Positions 24,283 to 34,011 of a DNA stretch of 64,000 nt are shown here, in pieces. The notes under the pieces were generated by a model that ran no database searches, was not told the DNA's origin, and worked only from the letters and a program-made list of their open reading frames with translations. A program made the position numbers and the translations under genes. Positions within the stretch are counted from its first letter, which is position 1. Every line of letters starts with the position of its first letter. Origin of the DNA: Elusimicrobiota bacterium (lineage in GTDB: Bacteria > Elusimicrobiota > Elusimicrobia > FEN-1173); the NCBI GenBank assembly GCA_016788905.1, contig JAEURZ010000011.1, forward strand, positions 1 to 64,000, in the 5' to 3' direction.

Positions 24283-25244
24283 ACGTGTTGTCTGTTGAAA
24301 ACCTTCGGGTGGAATACCGTCGATCGGGGAAAAGGATTCCCGCGGTCCGGAACGTTTCCTTTTCGATGGCGGCGGGGGAATCGTTAGGGATCGCGGGCGA
24401 GTCGGGGTCCGGGAAATCGACCTTGGGTCTCGCTCTGTTACGATTGATCCCCGAACCGGCGATCCTAACCGCCACGCGACTCACTTTTGATGGCGCGGAG
24501 GTTCTTTCTATGAAATCGGGGGATCTCCGCGATCTTCGGGGCGGGGCTATGGGGATCGTTTTTCAAGATCCCTTCTCTTCCATGAACCCGGTGTTGACAG
24601 TGGGCGAACAGGTGGAGGAAGTCTTGGAACGGCATTCCGGTGGTCGAAACCGCCATCGGGTCTTATCTCTGTTCGGACAGGTTCGTTTACCAGACCCCGC
24701 GGGACTATACGCGGCCTATCCCCACCAGTTGTCCGGCGGTCAGCGCCAGCGGGTTTGTTTAGCCATGGCCATCGCGGGGAACCCCAAACTGTTAATTGCC
24801 GATGAACCCACCACGGCTTTGGACGTTACGGTTCAACGGGAAATTCTGAATCTGTTGGATGATCTGAGACGGGAACTCCACATGGCCCTTTTGCTCATCA
24901 CCCACAACGTGGGGTTGTTGTCCGAACGAACCGACCGTTTGGCGATCCTGTATGCCGGAGAAATTGTTGAAATCGGGCCAACCTCCACCGTTTTGAAGAC
25001 ACCCGCCCATCCTTACACCCAGGGTCTTTTGAAATCTCTTCCGCGCCTAACTGGAACGGAGTCCCGTCTCCCGGCCTTGCCGGGCCAGCCTCCAGGCCCT
25101 CTCGACATTCCGATGGGGTGCCCCTTTCACCCCCGGTGTTCGCAAGCTTTTGATCTTTGTTTCAGCCGGGCTCCCGTCCTTCGCTCCCATTCGACCCCGG
25201 GAGTTCAAGTGTCCTGCCACCTTTACGCGGAGGCCGTCCCATGA
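24279..25244 (+). CDS. Dipeptide/oligopeptide ABC transporter ATP-binding protein (DppD-like)
   Basis: This 321-residue ATPase has Walker A GESGSGKST, Q-loop FQDPFSSMNPVLTVG, signature LSGGQRQR, Walker B LLIADEPTTALD and an H-loop (ITHN). It ends in the oligo_HPY domain (HPYTQGLLKSLPRL ... GCPFHPRC), which in relatives coordinates an iron-sulfur cluster through cysteines; GCPFHPRC, FDLC and VSC are present. The GTG start overlaps the permease stop by four bases. Confidence 0.92.
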   Translation: MNVLSVENLRVEYRRSGKRIPAVRNVSFSMAAGESLGIAGESGSGKSTLGLALLRLIPEPAILTATRLTFDGAEVLSMKSGDLRDLRGGAMGIVFQDPFSSMNPVLTVGEQVEEVLERHSGGRNRHRVLSLFGQVRLPDPAGLYAAYPHQLSGGQRQRVCLAMAIAGNPKLLIADEPTTALDVTVQREILNLLDDLRRELHMALLLITHNVGLLSERTDRLAILYAGEIVEIGPTSTVLKTPAHPYTQGLLKSLPRLTGTESRLPALPGQPPGPLDIPMGCPFHPRCSQAFDLCFSRAPVLRSHSTPGVQVSCHLYAEAVP

Positions 25245-26017
25245 CGCCCCTCCTTGAAACGAAAAACCTCACCAAAACGTACCCCGTGCGTGGCGGTGCT
25301 TTTCAAACGCGGCGGGGAGAGGTGCATGCTTTGGATCGTGTTTCCTTGTCTTTGTCTGCCGGTGAATCCCTGGGCCTTGTGGGGGAATCGGGGTCTGGAA
25401 AGACGACCTTGGCGCGGGTGGTGGCCGGACTATTGGATTCGAGTTCCGGACAGGTTTTATGGGAAGGACGTTCTCAAAAAGAGTTCAATCGAAGGCAATG
25501 GGCGGGGCATGTGCAAATGGTGTTTCAGGACCCTTCGGCCTCGTTGAACCCTAAATTATCCGTAGGGAGTCTTTTACGGGAAGTCCTTCATCCGAGGGAA
25601 AAACGAACGGGTGAACGTGTCCCTGTTGAATCCGCGTTGGCCGACGTGGGGTTACCCGCTGACGCGCAATCCTATTATCCGCACGAATTCTCGGGGGGAC
25701 AGAAGCAGCGGATTGCCATTGCGCGTGCTTTGGCGGTGGGACCTCGCCTCCTGATCGCCGATGAACCGGTGTCTGCCTTGGATTTGTCGGTTCAAGCACA
25801 GATTCTTAACCTTTTGGCAGATCTGAAAGACCGTTTTCATTTGTCGCTGATTCTGATTAGTCATGATCTTACGGTGGTCCGCCACATGACCGATCGTGTT
25901 TTGATTTTAGCGGGAGGGCGCGAGGTCGAATCCGGTCTTACGGGGCCGGTGTTGGCTCAGCCCGCCCATTCGGTGACGCGCGCGTTGTTGGAAGCTGTTC
26001 CGGTTATGCTCCGATGA
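25241..26017 (+). CDS. Dipeptide/oligopeptide ABC transporter ATP-binding protein (DppF-like), short
   Basis: The second ATPase of the importer is 258 residues from the ATG at 25241 (GGAGG eight bases upstream, ATGA overlap with dppD). It has Walker A GESGSGKTT, FQDPSASLNPKLSVG, LSGGQKQRIAIARAL and LLIADEPVSALD. It stops soon after the H-loop with QPAHSVTRALLEAVP and lacks the usual cysteine-bearing oligo_HPY tail, making it about 60-70 residues shorter than typical DppF. The ATPase core is complete, so it should still work with DppD. Confidence 0.9.
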   Translation: MTPLLETKNLTKTYPVRGGAFQTRRGEVHALDRVSLSLSAGESLGLVGESGSGKTTLARVVAGLLDSSSGQVLWEGRSQKEFNRRQWAGHVQMVFQDPSASLNPKLSVGSLLREVLHPREKRTGERVPVESALADVGLPADAQSYYPHEFSGGQKQRIAIARALAVGPRLLIADEPVSALDLSVQAQILNLLADLKDRFHLSLILISHDLTVVRHMTDRVLILAGGREVESGLTGPVLAQPAHSVTRALLEAVPVMLR

Positions 26018-27561
26018 CAAAAACCTTGCACCGTCTTTTAGCGGACACCGCTCGGCGTTCTCCTGACGCCGTCGTTTTTTATTATCGCGGTAAGGTCTGG
26101 ACCTATGGACAGCTGGAGGAAAAGGTTGGACGCTGTGCCGCTGGACTTTCTTCTCGGGGTGTGGGCCGGGGAGATACCTTTGGGATCGTGCTACGCAACG
26201 CGCCGGAATTTGTTGTGTTGTTTTTTGCCTTGGCTCGGTTAGGCGCCATTGCGGTTCCAGTCAATTTCCTTGAACGAGGGGAACGTATAGGTTCTATTTT
26301 TTCCGACGCAGGGGTGAAGGGATGTCTGACGTCTCGGGAATTCCTTACGTCTGTCCGGGAGGCCCAGAAAACCTGCCCTTCCTTGCAACATGTCTTTTTG
26401 AAGGATAACGGAGACGCCCAGGACTCGTTTGACCGATTGTTGGATCCAAGCTCTCCTCTGGAGGGGGATCCATCCCTCGGGGAAGACGCTCTTGCCCTTC
26501 TGATCTACACGGCGGGGACCACCGGTCTCCCCAAGGGTGTTATGTTGACTCACGGCAATTTTATGGCCAATGTGGAATCCTGCCGTCAGGCCATTGAGGT
26601 GAGCGAGAAAGATCGATTTCTCTGTCTTTTGCCCATGTTTCATTCGTTTTCCTGGACAGTGAACGTGCTCCTGCCGATTCGATTGGGATCTCCCATCGTG
26701 ATCATGGAATCCCTTCTCCCCTTTGATCCGGTTCTGAAAGCCATTTGGGAACACAAAGTTACGGTGTTTTGTGGTGTGCCTCCAATTTTTTCGGCGCTGA
26801 CCCAGAAGGTGCGGGGAATAAAAGCGTTGGCTCTTCGGGTGGTCAATCCGGTTCGGGTCGCCATTTCGGGGGCCGCGGCTCTTCCCCCGGCGGTACTCAC
26901 CGCTTTTGAAAAGACATTTCACATTCCCCTCTTGGAGGGATATGGATTAACCGAAGCCGCGCCGGTTGTCGCGGTGAACCCACTCCATAAGGATCGGAAA
27001 GCCGGAACGGTGGGGGTTGCGGTTCCGGGGGTTCAGATTAAATTGGTGGACGACAACGAGCGTTCGCTTCCCCCCATGGAAGTGGGGGAAGTGTGTGTGC
27101 GCGGGGCCAACGTGATGGCGGGTTATTACAAACGGCCGGAAGAAACCCGGGCCAGTTTCACTAAGGACGGGTGGCTCAAAACCGGTGATCTGGGGCGCCT
27201 GGACGAAGACGGGTATTTGTCCATTGTGGACCGAAAAAAAGATATGGTGATTGTGAAAGGATTGAATGTCTATCCGGTGGAGATCGAGCGCGCGCTGGAA
27301 AGCCACCCCGCCGTGGAGGAAGCCGCGGTGGTGGGGTTTCCGGACGAAACGGGAGACGAAACCATCGTGGCTTTCATCGTTTTCAAAGAGGGGAAAACGT
27401 GTTCAAAGGTGGACCTCCTGGACCACGGCCGTAAGCGGTTGGCTCCGTATAAAATCCCTAAAGATTTCGAATTTTGGAAGGAACTCCCAAAAAACGCTAT
27501 CGGTAAAATATTAAAAAAAGATCTTCGCCTGGAAGCTCAGGCCAAACGGAGAAAAACATGA
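26014..27561 (+). CDS. AMP-forming acyl-CoA synthetase/ligase (FadD-like)
   Basis: This 515-residue member of the ANL adenylating family has the phosphate-binding loop YTAGTTGLPKGVMLTH at about 170-185, GYGLTEAAPV at about 310, the hinge region GWLKTGDLGRLDEDGYLSIVDRKKDMV, and the C-terminal catalytic lysine in PKNAIGKILKKDLR. It probably activates a carboxylic acid, most likely a medium- or long-chain fatty acid, to its CoA ester via the adenylate. The exact substrate cannot be read from sequence. Its start overlaps the dppF stop by four bases, and its stop overlaps the CCA-enzyme start. Confidence 0.9.
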   Translation: MTKTLHRLLADTARRSPDAVVFYYRGKVWTYGQLEEKVGRCAAGLSSRGVGRGDTFGIVLRNAPEFVVLFFALARLGAIAVPVNFLERGERIGSIFSDAGVKGCLTSREFLTSVREAQKTCPSLQHVFLKDNGDAQDSFDRLLDPSSPLEGDPSLGEDALALLIYTAGTTGLPKGVMLTHGNFMANVESCRQAIEVSEKDRFLCLLPMFHSFSWTVNVLLPIRLGSPIVIMESLLPFDPVLKAIWEHKVTVFCGVPPIFSALTQKVRGIKALALRVVNPVRVAISGAAALPPAVLTAFEKTFHIPLLEGYGLTEAAPVVAVNPLHKDRKAGTVGVAVPGVQIKLVDDNERSLPPMEVGEVCVRGANVMAGYYKRPEETRASFTKDGWLKTGDLGRLDEDGYLSIVDRKKDMVIVKGLNVYPVEIERALESHPAVEEAAVVGFPDETGDETIVAFIVFKEGKTCSKVDLLDHGRKRLAPYKIPKDFEFWKELPKNAIGKILKKDLRLEAQAKRRKT

Positions 27562-29090
27562 ACTCGGACTTTGCATTAGGGGAGAAGAGCGTCAAGGGGC
27601 AGAGGGCCCGGAGCCCGAGTCGTCAGGGCCGCCTCGTCGAGAAAGAGAAAAAGTCTCCCTTACTTCATGTGAAATCCGGGTTGGAGGTGTGGCGGCGTCA
27701 CTTGGGTGAATCCTCCAAGGAAAACGTTTGGATTGTGGGTGGGTTTCTCCGTGACACGATTCTGGGGCGGCCCACGTCCGATGTGGATTTCGCTGTGGAC
27801 GGGGACGCTCAGGCTCTGGCCCATCGGTTTGCCCATGAGGTCAAGGGGTCGGTGTTTCCGTTGGATGCGGAGCGAGGCACCTATCGGGTCGTTCTGAAAT
27901 CCAGCCAAGGATCCACGGATTTGGATTTCTCTCGTTTGCAAGGGCGCGGTATTTTAGAGGACCTCAAACGGCGTGATTTTACGGTGAACGCCATGGCGCT
28001 TCCCGTGTCCGCGTGGGGAACGGGAGGGTGGCGTGACCATCTTTTAGATCCGACGGGGGGCATGGCGGACTTGAAGGGGCGTCAACTCCGGCGTATTTCA
28101 ACGAAGGGCCTTCGGGAGGATCCCCTTCGGCTGTTAAGGGCGTTTCGGTTTTCCGCTGAACTGGGGTTTGCCCTGACGCGAGAGACGACTTTCGATGTTC
28201 GGCGTTTCCACCCGTTGTTACGGCGGAGTGCCCCCGAACGGGTTCGGGAGGAGCTTCTTCGCCTTCTGGCGACGCCGCGCGCGGCAGACACCTTGTCGGG
28301 AATGGACCAAGCGGGGCTCCTGGAAGTGCTTTTCCCGGAAGTGGTTCCCATGCGAAAAACAGGGAAGGCCTATTATGGAAAGGGAGGTGTCTTGTCCCAT
28401 TCGATAGCGGCGGTGCAGTCTCTCGAAAAACTTTTGGAGGAATTGCCCCATCAGTTTCCCTCCTTTCACAAGACGCTTACGAAACATTTAGCTGAACCCG
28501 TGAGCGGACATCCCCGGTTTGTTCATTTGAAGCTGGTAGAGCTTTTTCATGATATTGGAAAACCGGCGACGGCTAAAAAGGAAGGGGGAAAACTTCACTT
28601 TTATGGGCACGACGCGGTGGGGGCGAGGATGGTCTCTGAAATTGCCGAGCGGTTACGTTTTTCATCAAATGAATCCCGCTCCCTTTCTCGTCAGGTGGGG
28701 GCCCATATGCGACCGGGGAATTTGGGGCATCAGCCTGTGTTAACGGACAGAGCGGTGTATCGATTCTTTCGGGACTTGGAGGGGGACGCCGTGGGGATGT
28801 TGATCGTGGCGTTGGGAGATCATTTTACCTATTTGACCCCCCGAGCTCGGCGATCCCGGAAGGACCCAGTTTTTCTAACCATCCGGAAAATGTTGGAAAA
28901 TTATTTTTTAAAATCTGAAGTCGTCGAACCCACGAAAATCATTAATGGAAAAGAGTTGATGAAAGCGCTTAAAATTAAACCAGGGCCGGAGGTGGGCCGT
29001 CTGTTGGACGCCATCCGGGAAGGCCAAGCGGCGGGAGAGGTGAAATCAAAACCCGACGCCCTGGCACTGGCCAAATCGCTTCTTCCGTGA
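27558..29090 (+). CDS. cca: CCA tRNA nucleotidyltransferase / poly(A) polymerase family protein with HD domain
   Basis: This 510-residue class II nucleotidyltransferase adds or repairs the 3' CCA of tRNA. Motifs are VGGFLRDTILGRPTSDVDFAVDG (catalytic Asp pair), RRDFTVNAMAL, and the ribonucleotide/ATP region EDPLRLLRAFRFSAELGF. A later HD domain has LFHDIGKP and FYGHDAVGA. The lysine-rich first 30 residues are an extension. It may be a CCA enzyme or a poly(A) polymerase; the HD domain and length favour the bacterial CCA class. The gene ends 29 bp before a tRNA-Gly, and the initiator tRNA at 51797 has no encoded CCA, so such activity is required. Confidence 0.85.
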   Translation: MNSDFALGEKSVKGQRARSPSRQGRLVEKEKKSPLLHVKSGLEVWRRHLGESSKENVWIVGGFLRDTILGRPTSDVDFAVDGDAQALAHRFAHEVKGSVFPLDAERGTYRVVLKSSQGSTDLDFSRLQGRGILEDLKRRDFTVNAMALPVSAWGTGGWRDHLLDPTGGMADLKGRQLRRISTKGLREDPLRLLRAFRFSAELGFALTRETTFDVRRFHPLLRRSAPERVREELLRLLATPRAADTLSGMDQAGLLEVLFPEVVPMRKTGKAYYGKGGVLSHSIAAVQSLEKLLEELPHQFPSFHKTLTKHLAEPVSGHPRFVHLKLVELFHDIGKPATAKKEGGKLHFYGHDAVGARMVSEIAERLRFSSNESRSLSRQVGAHMRPGNLGHQPVLTDRAVYRFFRDLEGDAVGMLIVALGDHFTYLTPRARRSRKDPVFLTIRKMLENYFLKSEVVEPTKIINGKELMKALKIKPGPEVGRLLDAIREGQAAGEVKSKPDALALAKSLLP

Positions 29091-29119
29091 TAAAATAGCG
29101 CGGTCGAAGCAAGAGCTTT

Positions 29120-29193
29120 GCGGGTGTGGTTCAATGGTAGAATGCGAGCTTCCCAAGCTTGAGACGAGGGTTCGATTCCCTTCACCCGCTCCA
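29120..29193 (+). tRNA. tRNA-Gly (anticodon CCC)
   Basis: The 74-nt cloverleaf folds fully: acceptor GCGGGTG/CACCCGC, D-arm GTTC..GAAT, anticodon stem CGAGC/GCTTG with loop TTCCCAA (anticodon CCC), 4-nt variable loop, T-arm with TTCGATT, discriminator T and an encoded CCA. It reads GGG codons. It lies just after the cca gene and before a strong hairpin; TAAAAT at 29091-29096 is a possible -10 without a good -35. Confidence 0.95.
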
Positions 29194-29200
29194 CTTTATG

Positions 29201-29237
29201 AAGGAAGGCCGGACCGATTTGTGGTCCGGCCTTCCTT
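29201..29237. terminator. Strong 15-bp hairpin after tRNA-Gly, possible bidirectional terminator
   Basis: AAGGAAGGCCGGACC at 29201-29215 and its exact complement at 29223-29237 enclose the 7-nt loop GATTTGT. It stands between the tRNA-Gly and the end of the convergent trehalose operon. Neither side has a long T run, but the perfect GC-rich stem and position suit a two-way transcription barrier. Confidence 0.65.
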
Positions 29238-29252
29238 GTATACGGACGGTTC

Positions 29253-29268
29253 GGTGAAGGGAATCGAA
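29253..29268 (-). repeat. Inverted 16-bp copy of the tRNA-Gly T-arm/acceptor segment
   Basis: GGTGAAGGGAATCGAA here is the exact reverse complement of 29171-29186, the T-loop through acceptor strand of tRNA-Gly. The match stops at both ends, so this is a fragment, not a tRNA. It may be a remnant of a past integration or recombination event at the tRNA gene, or could pair with the tRNA precursor. Confidence 0.55.
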
Positions 29269-29302
29269 GCCGACCCGAACGCTGCTCAGTGGAGGGGAAA
29301 AT

Positions 29303-32179
29303 TTATCTGTTAAGAAAGACGGCTACCGGGAGGTCTTGGAAGAGGTCTGACCCGAGAATGTTCGGGGGGGACCCACCGTTTGGAGTAAGGGATCGCCCGG
29401 TGAGAAGATCGGTGAGTGGAAGGGAAGGCCATTCGCGCGGGAGAACCAACCGCGTGTGACTCCACGGTGTTTTCCAGGAAGCCCCTTCCCTTTCGGTATA
29501 GCCCAATCCCACAGTGCGCCGGGCCACAGCCACGATCAGGCGGTGTTCACCCCATTGGCGGGAAAACGCCACGAGATTTTCGTCCAAAGGACCGTCCACG
29601 TGCAAAGGGGTGTAGTCCCCCTTGAGAAAAAGATCGGGGTTCTCTTTTCGCAAGCGAAGGAGCAGGGACGTCATATGAAACTTAACTTTCCCATCCCACC
29701 AGTGATTGAGTAAGAGCGGAAGGGAAACCCTTCCCTCTGGGGAAGCAACTTCTTTCAAACAATTCCCTCTCGCCACGAAATCCACGGGGCGTCGGTTGTC
29801 CGGATCGGCTAGGCTTAAATCCCAAAATTCACAGCCTTGGTATAGGTCCGGAATCCCCGGCGACGTGTGTTTAAGCACAACCTGAGATAAAGCGTTCAGC
29901 ATGCCGTGAAAAGCCACTTTTTTCTGAAAAGGCAGGAACGATTCAATAAACTTTTTTGATTTAGGACCCGTCAATACTTTTTCGGCAAATTGAGTCATGG
30001 CGCTTTCGTAGGGTTCGTTGTTGTGAACCCAAGATGTCTTGGTTTTTGCTTCCCGGAGGGCCTTAATGAGATAAGATTTCAATCGGTTCAGCCCTGTGTC
30101 CTCCAAGGGGCCTTCCGCGGGCCAAAATCCAAGTAGGGCTTGGTAAAAAAAGTATTCGTCGTTCCGGTCCGGGGCTTCTTCTGCGGAAAGAGATGTTTTG
30201 TGGCCCGCGTTCATTCGCGCCCATTCCATGACCTTGGACCGCCACTCCATGGGGATTTCAGAGAGGACATTCAATCGGGCCCGGGCGTCTTCGCCGCGTT
30301 TCGTGTCGTGTGTGGCCGTGGACAAAAGGGCGGTCGGGTGGTTCTCCCGTCGGCTCCGGTTGTTTTCATGGAACTCATTGAGTGACCGCCCAAACCGGTT
30401 GGGGTCACCTCCCACTTCATTTAGAGAGAGCAAGAGATTATAGCGATAGAAAGCCGTGTCTTCGAACCCCTTGGCTTGAACCGGGGCCGTGTATTGTTGA
30501 AATCGCATGGCGAAATCTGAACGCCCTGGGGGGGAATTGCCCGACCCGTTCCGCGGGGGCAAGAGCCGGTCTCGGATAAATTGCATGATCGTGGGTTCCA
30601 GGGTGGGGTGCCGTTGGCGGGTTCTCGCCAGGGCTGTGTCCACGATTTTCGCATCCGTTTCGGACCAGCCTTTTGCATCGACGTAGGTTCGGTAGATGGG
30701 GAAAGCCGCCACGATTTCGCGAAGAGCGCGACGGAGGCTTTCCAAGGTAAAGTCTCGGGTTTGGCGGTCTTTTTCTGAATCTCGGTTCAGTCGATGTGCC
30801 AGAACCGTTAATTCGCTGATCATGGAATCAACCATAATCATGTATTTGCTTTGATAAACGATTTGGGAAAAGGGTTCGTTCCGGTTGGAAAACCGGGCGT
30901 AGAACCGTTTTAAGAGAAGGGCATTGCGGGGTTCGATGAAGAGGCCGTTCACGTCGTTAAGAAAGTCGTACCCTGTGGTCCCGTCCACAGGCCAGTCCGG
31001 AAGGATCTCTCCCGCCGAGGTGATTTTCTCGACCACCACGTACAGGGGGGCTCCGGTCAGTTCGGTCAAGCGCGCCTGAAGTTTTTCCAGGTATCCCGCG
31101 GGGTCGTGAAGGCCGTCAATGTGATCAAGACGAAGGCCAGTGATTTTACCCTGTCGGATCAAATCAAAGAGAAGTTTGTGGACGTTATCAAAAACTTCCG
31201 GGACCTCTTGGCGAAGACCTGCCAATTCATTGATGTCAAAAAATCGTCGGTAATTGATTTCATCCAACGCCGTTCGCCAGTAGGCCAGTCGGTAGGGTTG
31301 CGATTCCAGGAGGGTGTGCAAGAGGTCAAAGGATTTGGCTTCTTTCCCCTCTTCGTTGTAGAGGCGAACGTTATCTTCAATATGGCGACGAACAACCTCG
31401 GACGTCTCGGTTAATTTGGCCAACCGGTCCCTGCAAACCGTTTTTTCCCGGGCTCGAAGTTCGATGGCTTCGGGAGAGCGTTCTGTGTAGGGGGGAAGGT
31501 TTAAAAGAGCGGTATGCACGCTCAGAAGTTCACGAAGGCCCGGGTCATCGGGGGGAAGAGCGGATTTCAGCGCGTCCATGTTGTGGTTTAAAACGTAGGC
31601 CGCCGGCCTTGGGTTGATCGGGAGGTTGTTGTCAAAGTAAGCCAAAGAGAAAACACCCCGGGCGTATTCCAGTTTCAGCTCCCCTCGCTCGAGGACGCGC
31701 CCATACTGGTCCCCCAGGATCGGCAATAAAAGTTTGTCTTTTAATTCCGATTTAACAGGGTCGAAGTCAATGTCAAAGTAGGTGGCAAAGGGCGATGACG
31801 GGCCGTTTTCCAGAACGTCGCGCCACCAAGCGTTGGCGGATGGGTGGGCCCCCACGTGGTTCGGGACAAAATCCACCACAAGGCCCATGTGGTGCGAACG
31901 CAATGAGCCGCAAAATCGGTCAAAATCTTCTTCGGAACCCAACTCGGGATTAAGACGGGAGTGATCGCATATGTCGTAGCCATGCATGCTTCCCGGAACG
32001 GCCATGAAAAGGGGTGAAGTGTAGACGTCCGTGATCCCCAGGTCCGCCAGGTAAGGGATAAGAGCTTCGGCGTCACGGAAAGTAAAATTTTTATTGAGTT
32101 GGAAGCGGTAGGTGCTGACGGGTTTCCGGGTGGCGAGGGGCACCCTGGGCCCCTCTTTGGGTAAAGGTGCAGTGGCCAT
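29303..32179 (-). CDS. treY: Malto-oligosyltrehalose synthase
   Basis: TreY converts the reducing-end alpha-1,4 linkage of a maltodextrin to an alpha,alpha-1,1 linkage. The 958-residue GH13 protein begins with STYRFQLNKNFTF and carries DLGITDVYTSPLF, GSMHGYDICDHSRLNPELG, LRLDHIDGLHDPAGYL (catalytic Asp region) and VVVEKITSAGEILP (acid/base Glu), followed by GTTGYDFLN, all characteristic of TreY. The length is slightly above the usual 750-950. Its ATG overlaps the treZ stop by one base (TAATG). It is the last gene of the six-gene operon. Confidence 0.94.
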   Translation of the reverse strand: MATAPLPKEGPRVPLATRKPVSTYRFQLNKNFTFRDAEALIPYLADLGITDVYTSPLFMAVPGSMHGYDICDHSRLNPELGSEEDFDRFCGSLRSHHMGLVVDFVPNHVGAHPSANAWWRDVLENGPSSPFATYFDIDFDPVKSELKDKLLLPILGDQYGRVLERGELKLEYARGVFSLAYFDNNLPINPRPAAYVLNHNMDALKSALPPDDPGLRELLSVHTALLNLPPYTERSPEAIELRAREKTVCRDRLAKLTETSEVVRRHIEDNVRLYNEEGKEAKSFDLLHTLLESQPYRLAYWRTALDEINYRRFFDINELAGLRQEVPEVFDNVHKLLFDLIRQGKITGLRLDHIDGLHDPAGYLEKLQARLTELTGAPLYVVVEKITSAGEILPDWPVDGTTGYDFLNDVNGLFIEPRNALLLKRFYARFSNRNEPFSQIVYQSKYMIMVDSMISELTVLAHRLNRDSEKDRQTRDFTLESLRRALREIVAAFPIYRTYVDAKGWSETDAKIVDTALARTRQRHPTLEPTIMQFIRDRLLPPRNGSGNSPPGRSDFAMRFQQYTAPVQAKGFEDTAFYRYNLLLSLNEVGGDPNRFGRSLNEFHENNRSRRENHPTALLSTATHDTKRGEDARARLNVLSEIPMEWRSKVMEWARMNAGHKTSLSAEEAPDRNDEYFFYQALLGFWPAEGPLEDTGLNRLKSYLIKALREAKTKTSWVHNNEPYESAMTQFAEKVLTGPKSKKFIESFLPFQKKVAFHGMLNALSQVVLKHTSPGIPDLYQGCEFWDLSLADPDNRRPVDFVARGNCLKEVASPEGRVSLPLLLNHWWDGKVKFHMTSLLLRLRKENPDLFLKGDYTPLHVDGPLDENLVAFSRQWGEHRLIVAVARRTVGLGYTEREGASWKTPWSHTRLVLPREWPSLPLTDLLTGRSLTPNGGSPPNILGSDLFQDLPVAVFLNR

Positions 32180-34011
32180 TAACGCTTCCGTTTAAAAATA
32201 ACAGCCCCGGGTTGATGGAACGTCACCGCTATTTTAACAGGCGAAATTTCCACGTGCAGGGGAAGGGGGGAATCTGAAAATTGTTTGTCTTCGCTGGAGA
32301 AGGCCCGTTCCCAAGGATTTCCTTCATTTTTAAATTCGCAGGTGCCGGATCCTTTAAGACGAAGGATCACCAGGCTGGTGGGCCGTTCGAAAACAAGTGT
32401 CTCGGTGTCCGGGGTTGAGACTTTCAATGATTTCCCTTCGTCCAGAAAACCCGACTGTTGGCGAAAGACCAAAAGGGCTCGGTAGAAGGATTCCATTTCC
32501 CGGTGAGGAGATCGGTTCCGTTCTTCCCAAATCAATCGGCTCTTTTCAAAGGTGGCGAGGGCTTGGGGGTCTGGAATATTATTTCGAATTGCGGGATCCG
32601 CAAAGGCTTTGAACGATTTGAACTCTTCCCGTCGTCCCTGGGTGACCAGGCGACCCAGTTCCTCATTATGGTCCGTGAAATAAAGGAAGGGGGAGCTGGA
32701 GGCAAATTCTTGGCCCATAAAAAGAAGGGGAATTTCAGGGGCTGTCAGAAGCAAAGCTGTGGCGGCACGATAGGCCGCCGGATCTATTCCGTGGTTTAGC
32801 CGATCACCCAAGGCCCTGTTCCCAACCTGGTCGTGGTTTTGGATACAGACCACACACCGTTCCGGGGAGACCGGTGCGGTGCCCCGGGGTTCTCCTAAAT
32901 GTTTTGAATGTTGGCCACAAAAGAACCACCCGTGGCGAACGGTTTCAGCGATGTCGTTAATTGTTCCGGAAAAATCCGCGTAGTAGCCGTCCCGGTCTCC
33001 CGCCAAATGGACCCTCACTTGGTGGTGGAGATCGTCGGCCCAAACGGCGTCTAAACCCCACCCTCCCTCTGTTCGAGGGCGAACCATATCGTTCAAATTT
33101 CGGTGATCTTCCGCCACCAGATACACCTGGCGATCGGGAAATCTTTTTTCAACTGTTTCGGTGAGTTCGGTCAGAAAGTGGGTGGGGCTGTCATCCATGA
33201 GAGCGTGAGTGGCGTCGAGACGCAGCCCATCGATATGGTATTCCTCAATCCAGCGCAGGGCGTTTTCACTGAAAAAGCGCCGCACGGGGCCGCTTTCGGG
33301 GCCATCCAAATTCACTCCCGCGCCCCAGGAACTTTTATGTCGCTCTGTGAAATAATGGGGACTGTACGCACCGAGATAGTTTCCATCCGGACCGAGGTGA
33401 TTATACACCACATCCAAAAAGAGAGAGAGGCCCAGCCCGTGGGCCGTGTCCACCAAGCGTCTCAGGTCTTCCGGTCGCCCGTAGGCCCGGGACGGGGCGA
33501 ACAGGCTGACTCCATCGTAGCCCCAGTTTCGGTCGCCGGGAAAATCAGCGACGGGCATCAGTTCCACGGCCGTGATACCCAGATCTTTTAAATAGGGAAG
33601 TTTCTTTCGAACCCCTTCGAACGTTCCTTCTGAAGAGAAAGTCCCCACATGGACCTCGTAAAAACTTAGTTTTTTCCAGGGAACCCCTTTCCATGCCTTG
33701 TCGGTCCATTGAAAGGTTTTAGGATCTACGATTTCGGAAGGGCCATGGACCCCCTGGGGTTGGAATCGGGAGGTCGGGTCAGGAAAGGGCCCCTTTCCAT
33801 CCACGCGATACCGGTAAAGGGTGTTGGATTTTAGGTTCGGAACAAACCCCCTAAAATAGCCATTCGTGTCCTTACCCAGAGCCACCGATTGAGCGGAGGG
33901 GGATGATTCCAGGACAACATCCACTTTCTGGGCTGTGGGGGCCCAGAGGCAAAACCGAACGCCTGAGGCGTCGGGAAAGGCGCCGAGGGTGAGTGGAGAA
34001 GCGGCCGTCAA
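32179..34011 (-). CDS. treZ: Malto-oligosyltrehalose trehalohydrolase
   Basis: TreZ releases free trehalose from the TreY product. The 610-residue protein has an N-terminal carbohydrate-binding module ([19 protein letters not shown]) and a GH13 barrel. Key stretches are [57 protein letters not shown] (nucleophile Asp), YLVAEDHRN (Glu) and [13 protein letters not shown] (third Asp), the TreZ pattern. It overlaps glgB by four bases and treY by one, so expression is coupled within the operon. Confidence 0.94.
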   Translation of the reverse strand: MTAASPLTLGAFPDASGVRFCLWAPTAQKVDVVLESSPSAQSVALGKDTNGYFRGFVPNLKSNTLYRYRVDGKGPFPDPTSRFQPQGVHGPSEIVDPKTFQWTDKAWKGVPWKKLSFYEVHVGTFSSEGTFEGVRKKLPYLKDLGITAVELMPVADFPGDRNWGYDGVSLFAPSRAYGRPEDLRRLVDTAHGLGLSLFLDVVYNHLGPDGNYLGAYSPHYFTERHKSSWGAGVNLDGPESGPVRRFFSENALRWIEEYHIDGLRLDATHALMDDSPTHFLTELTETVEKRFPDRQVYLVAEDHRNLNDMVRPRTEGGWGLDAVWADDLHHQVRVHLAGDRDGYYADFSGTINDIAETVRHGWFFCGQHSKHLGEPRGTAPVSPERCVVCIQNHDQVGNRALGDRLNHGIDPAAYRAATALLLTAPEIPLLFMGQEFASSSPFLYFTDHNEELGRLVTQGRREEFKSFKAFADPAIRNNIPDPQALATFEKSRLIWEERNRSPHREMESFYRALLVFRQQSGFLDEGKSLKVSTPDTETLVFERPTSLVILRLKGSGTCEFKNEGNPWERAFSSEDKQFSDSPLPLHVEISPVKIAVTFHQPGAVIFKRKR

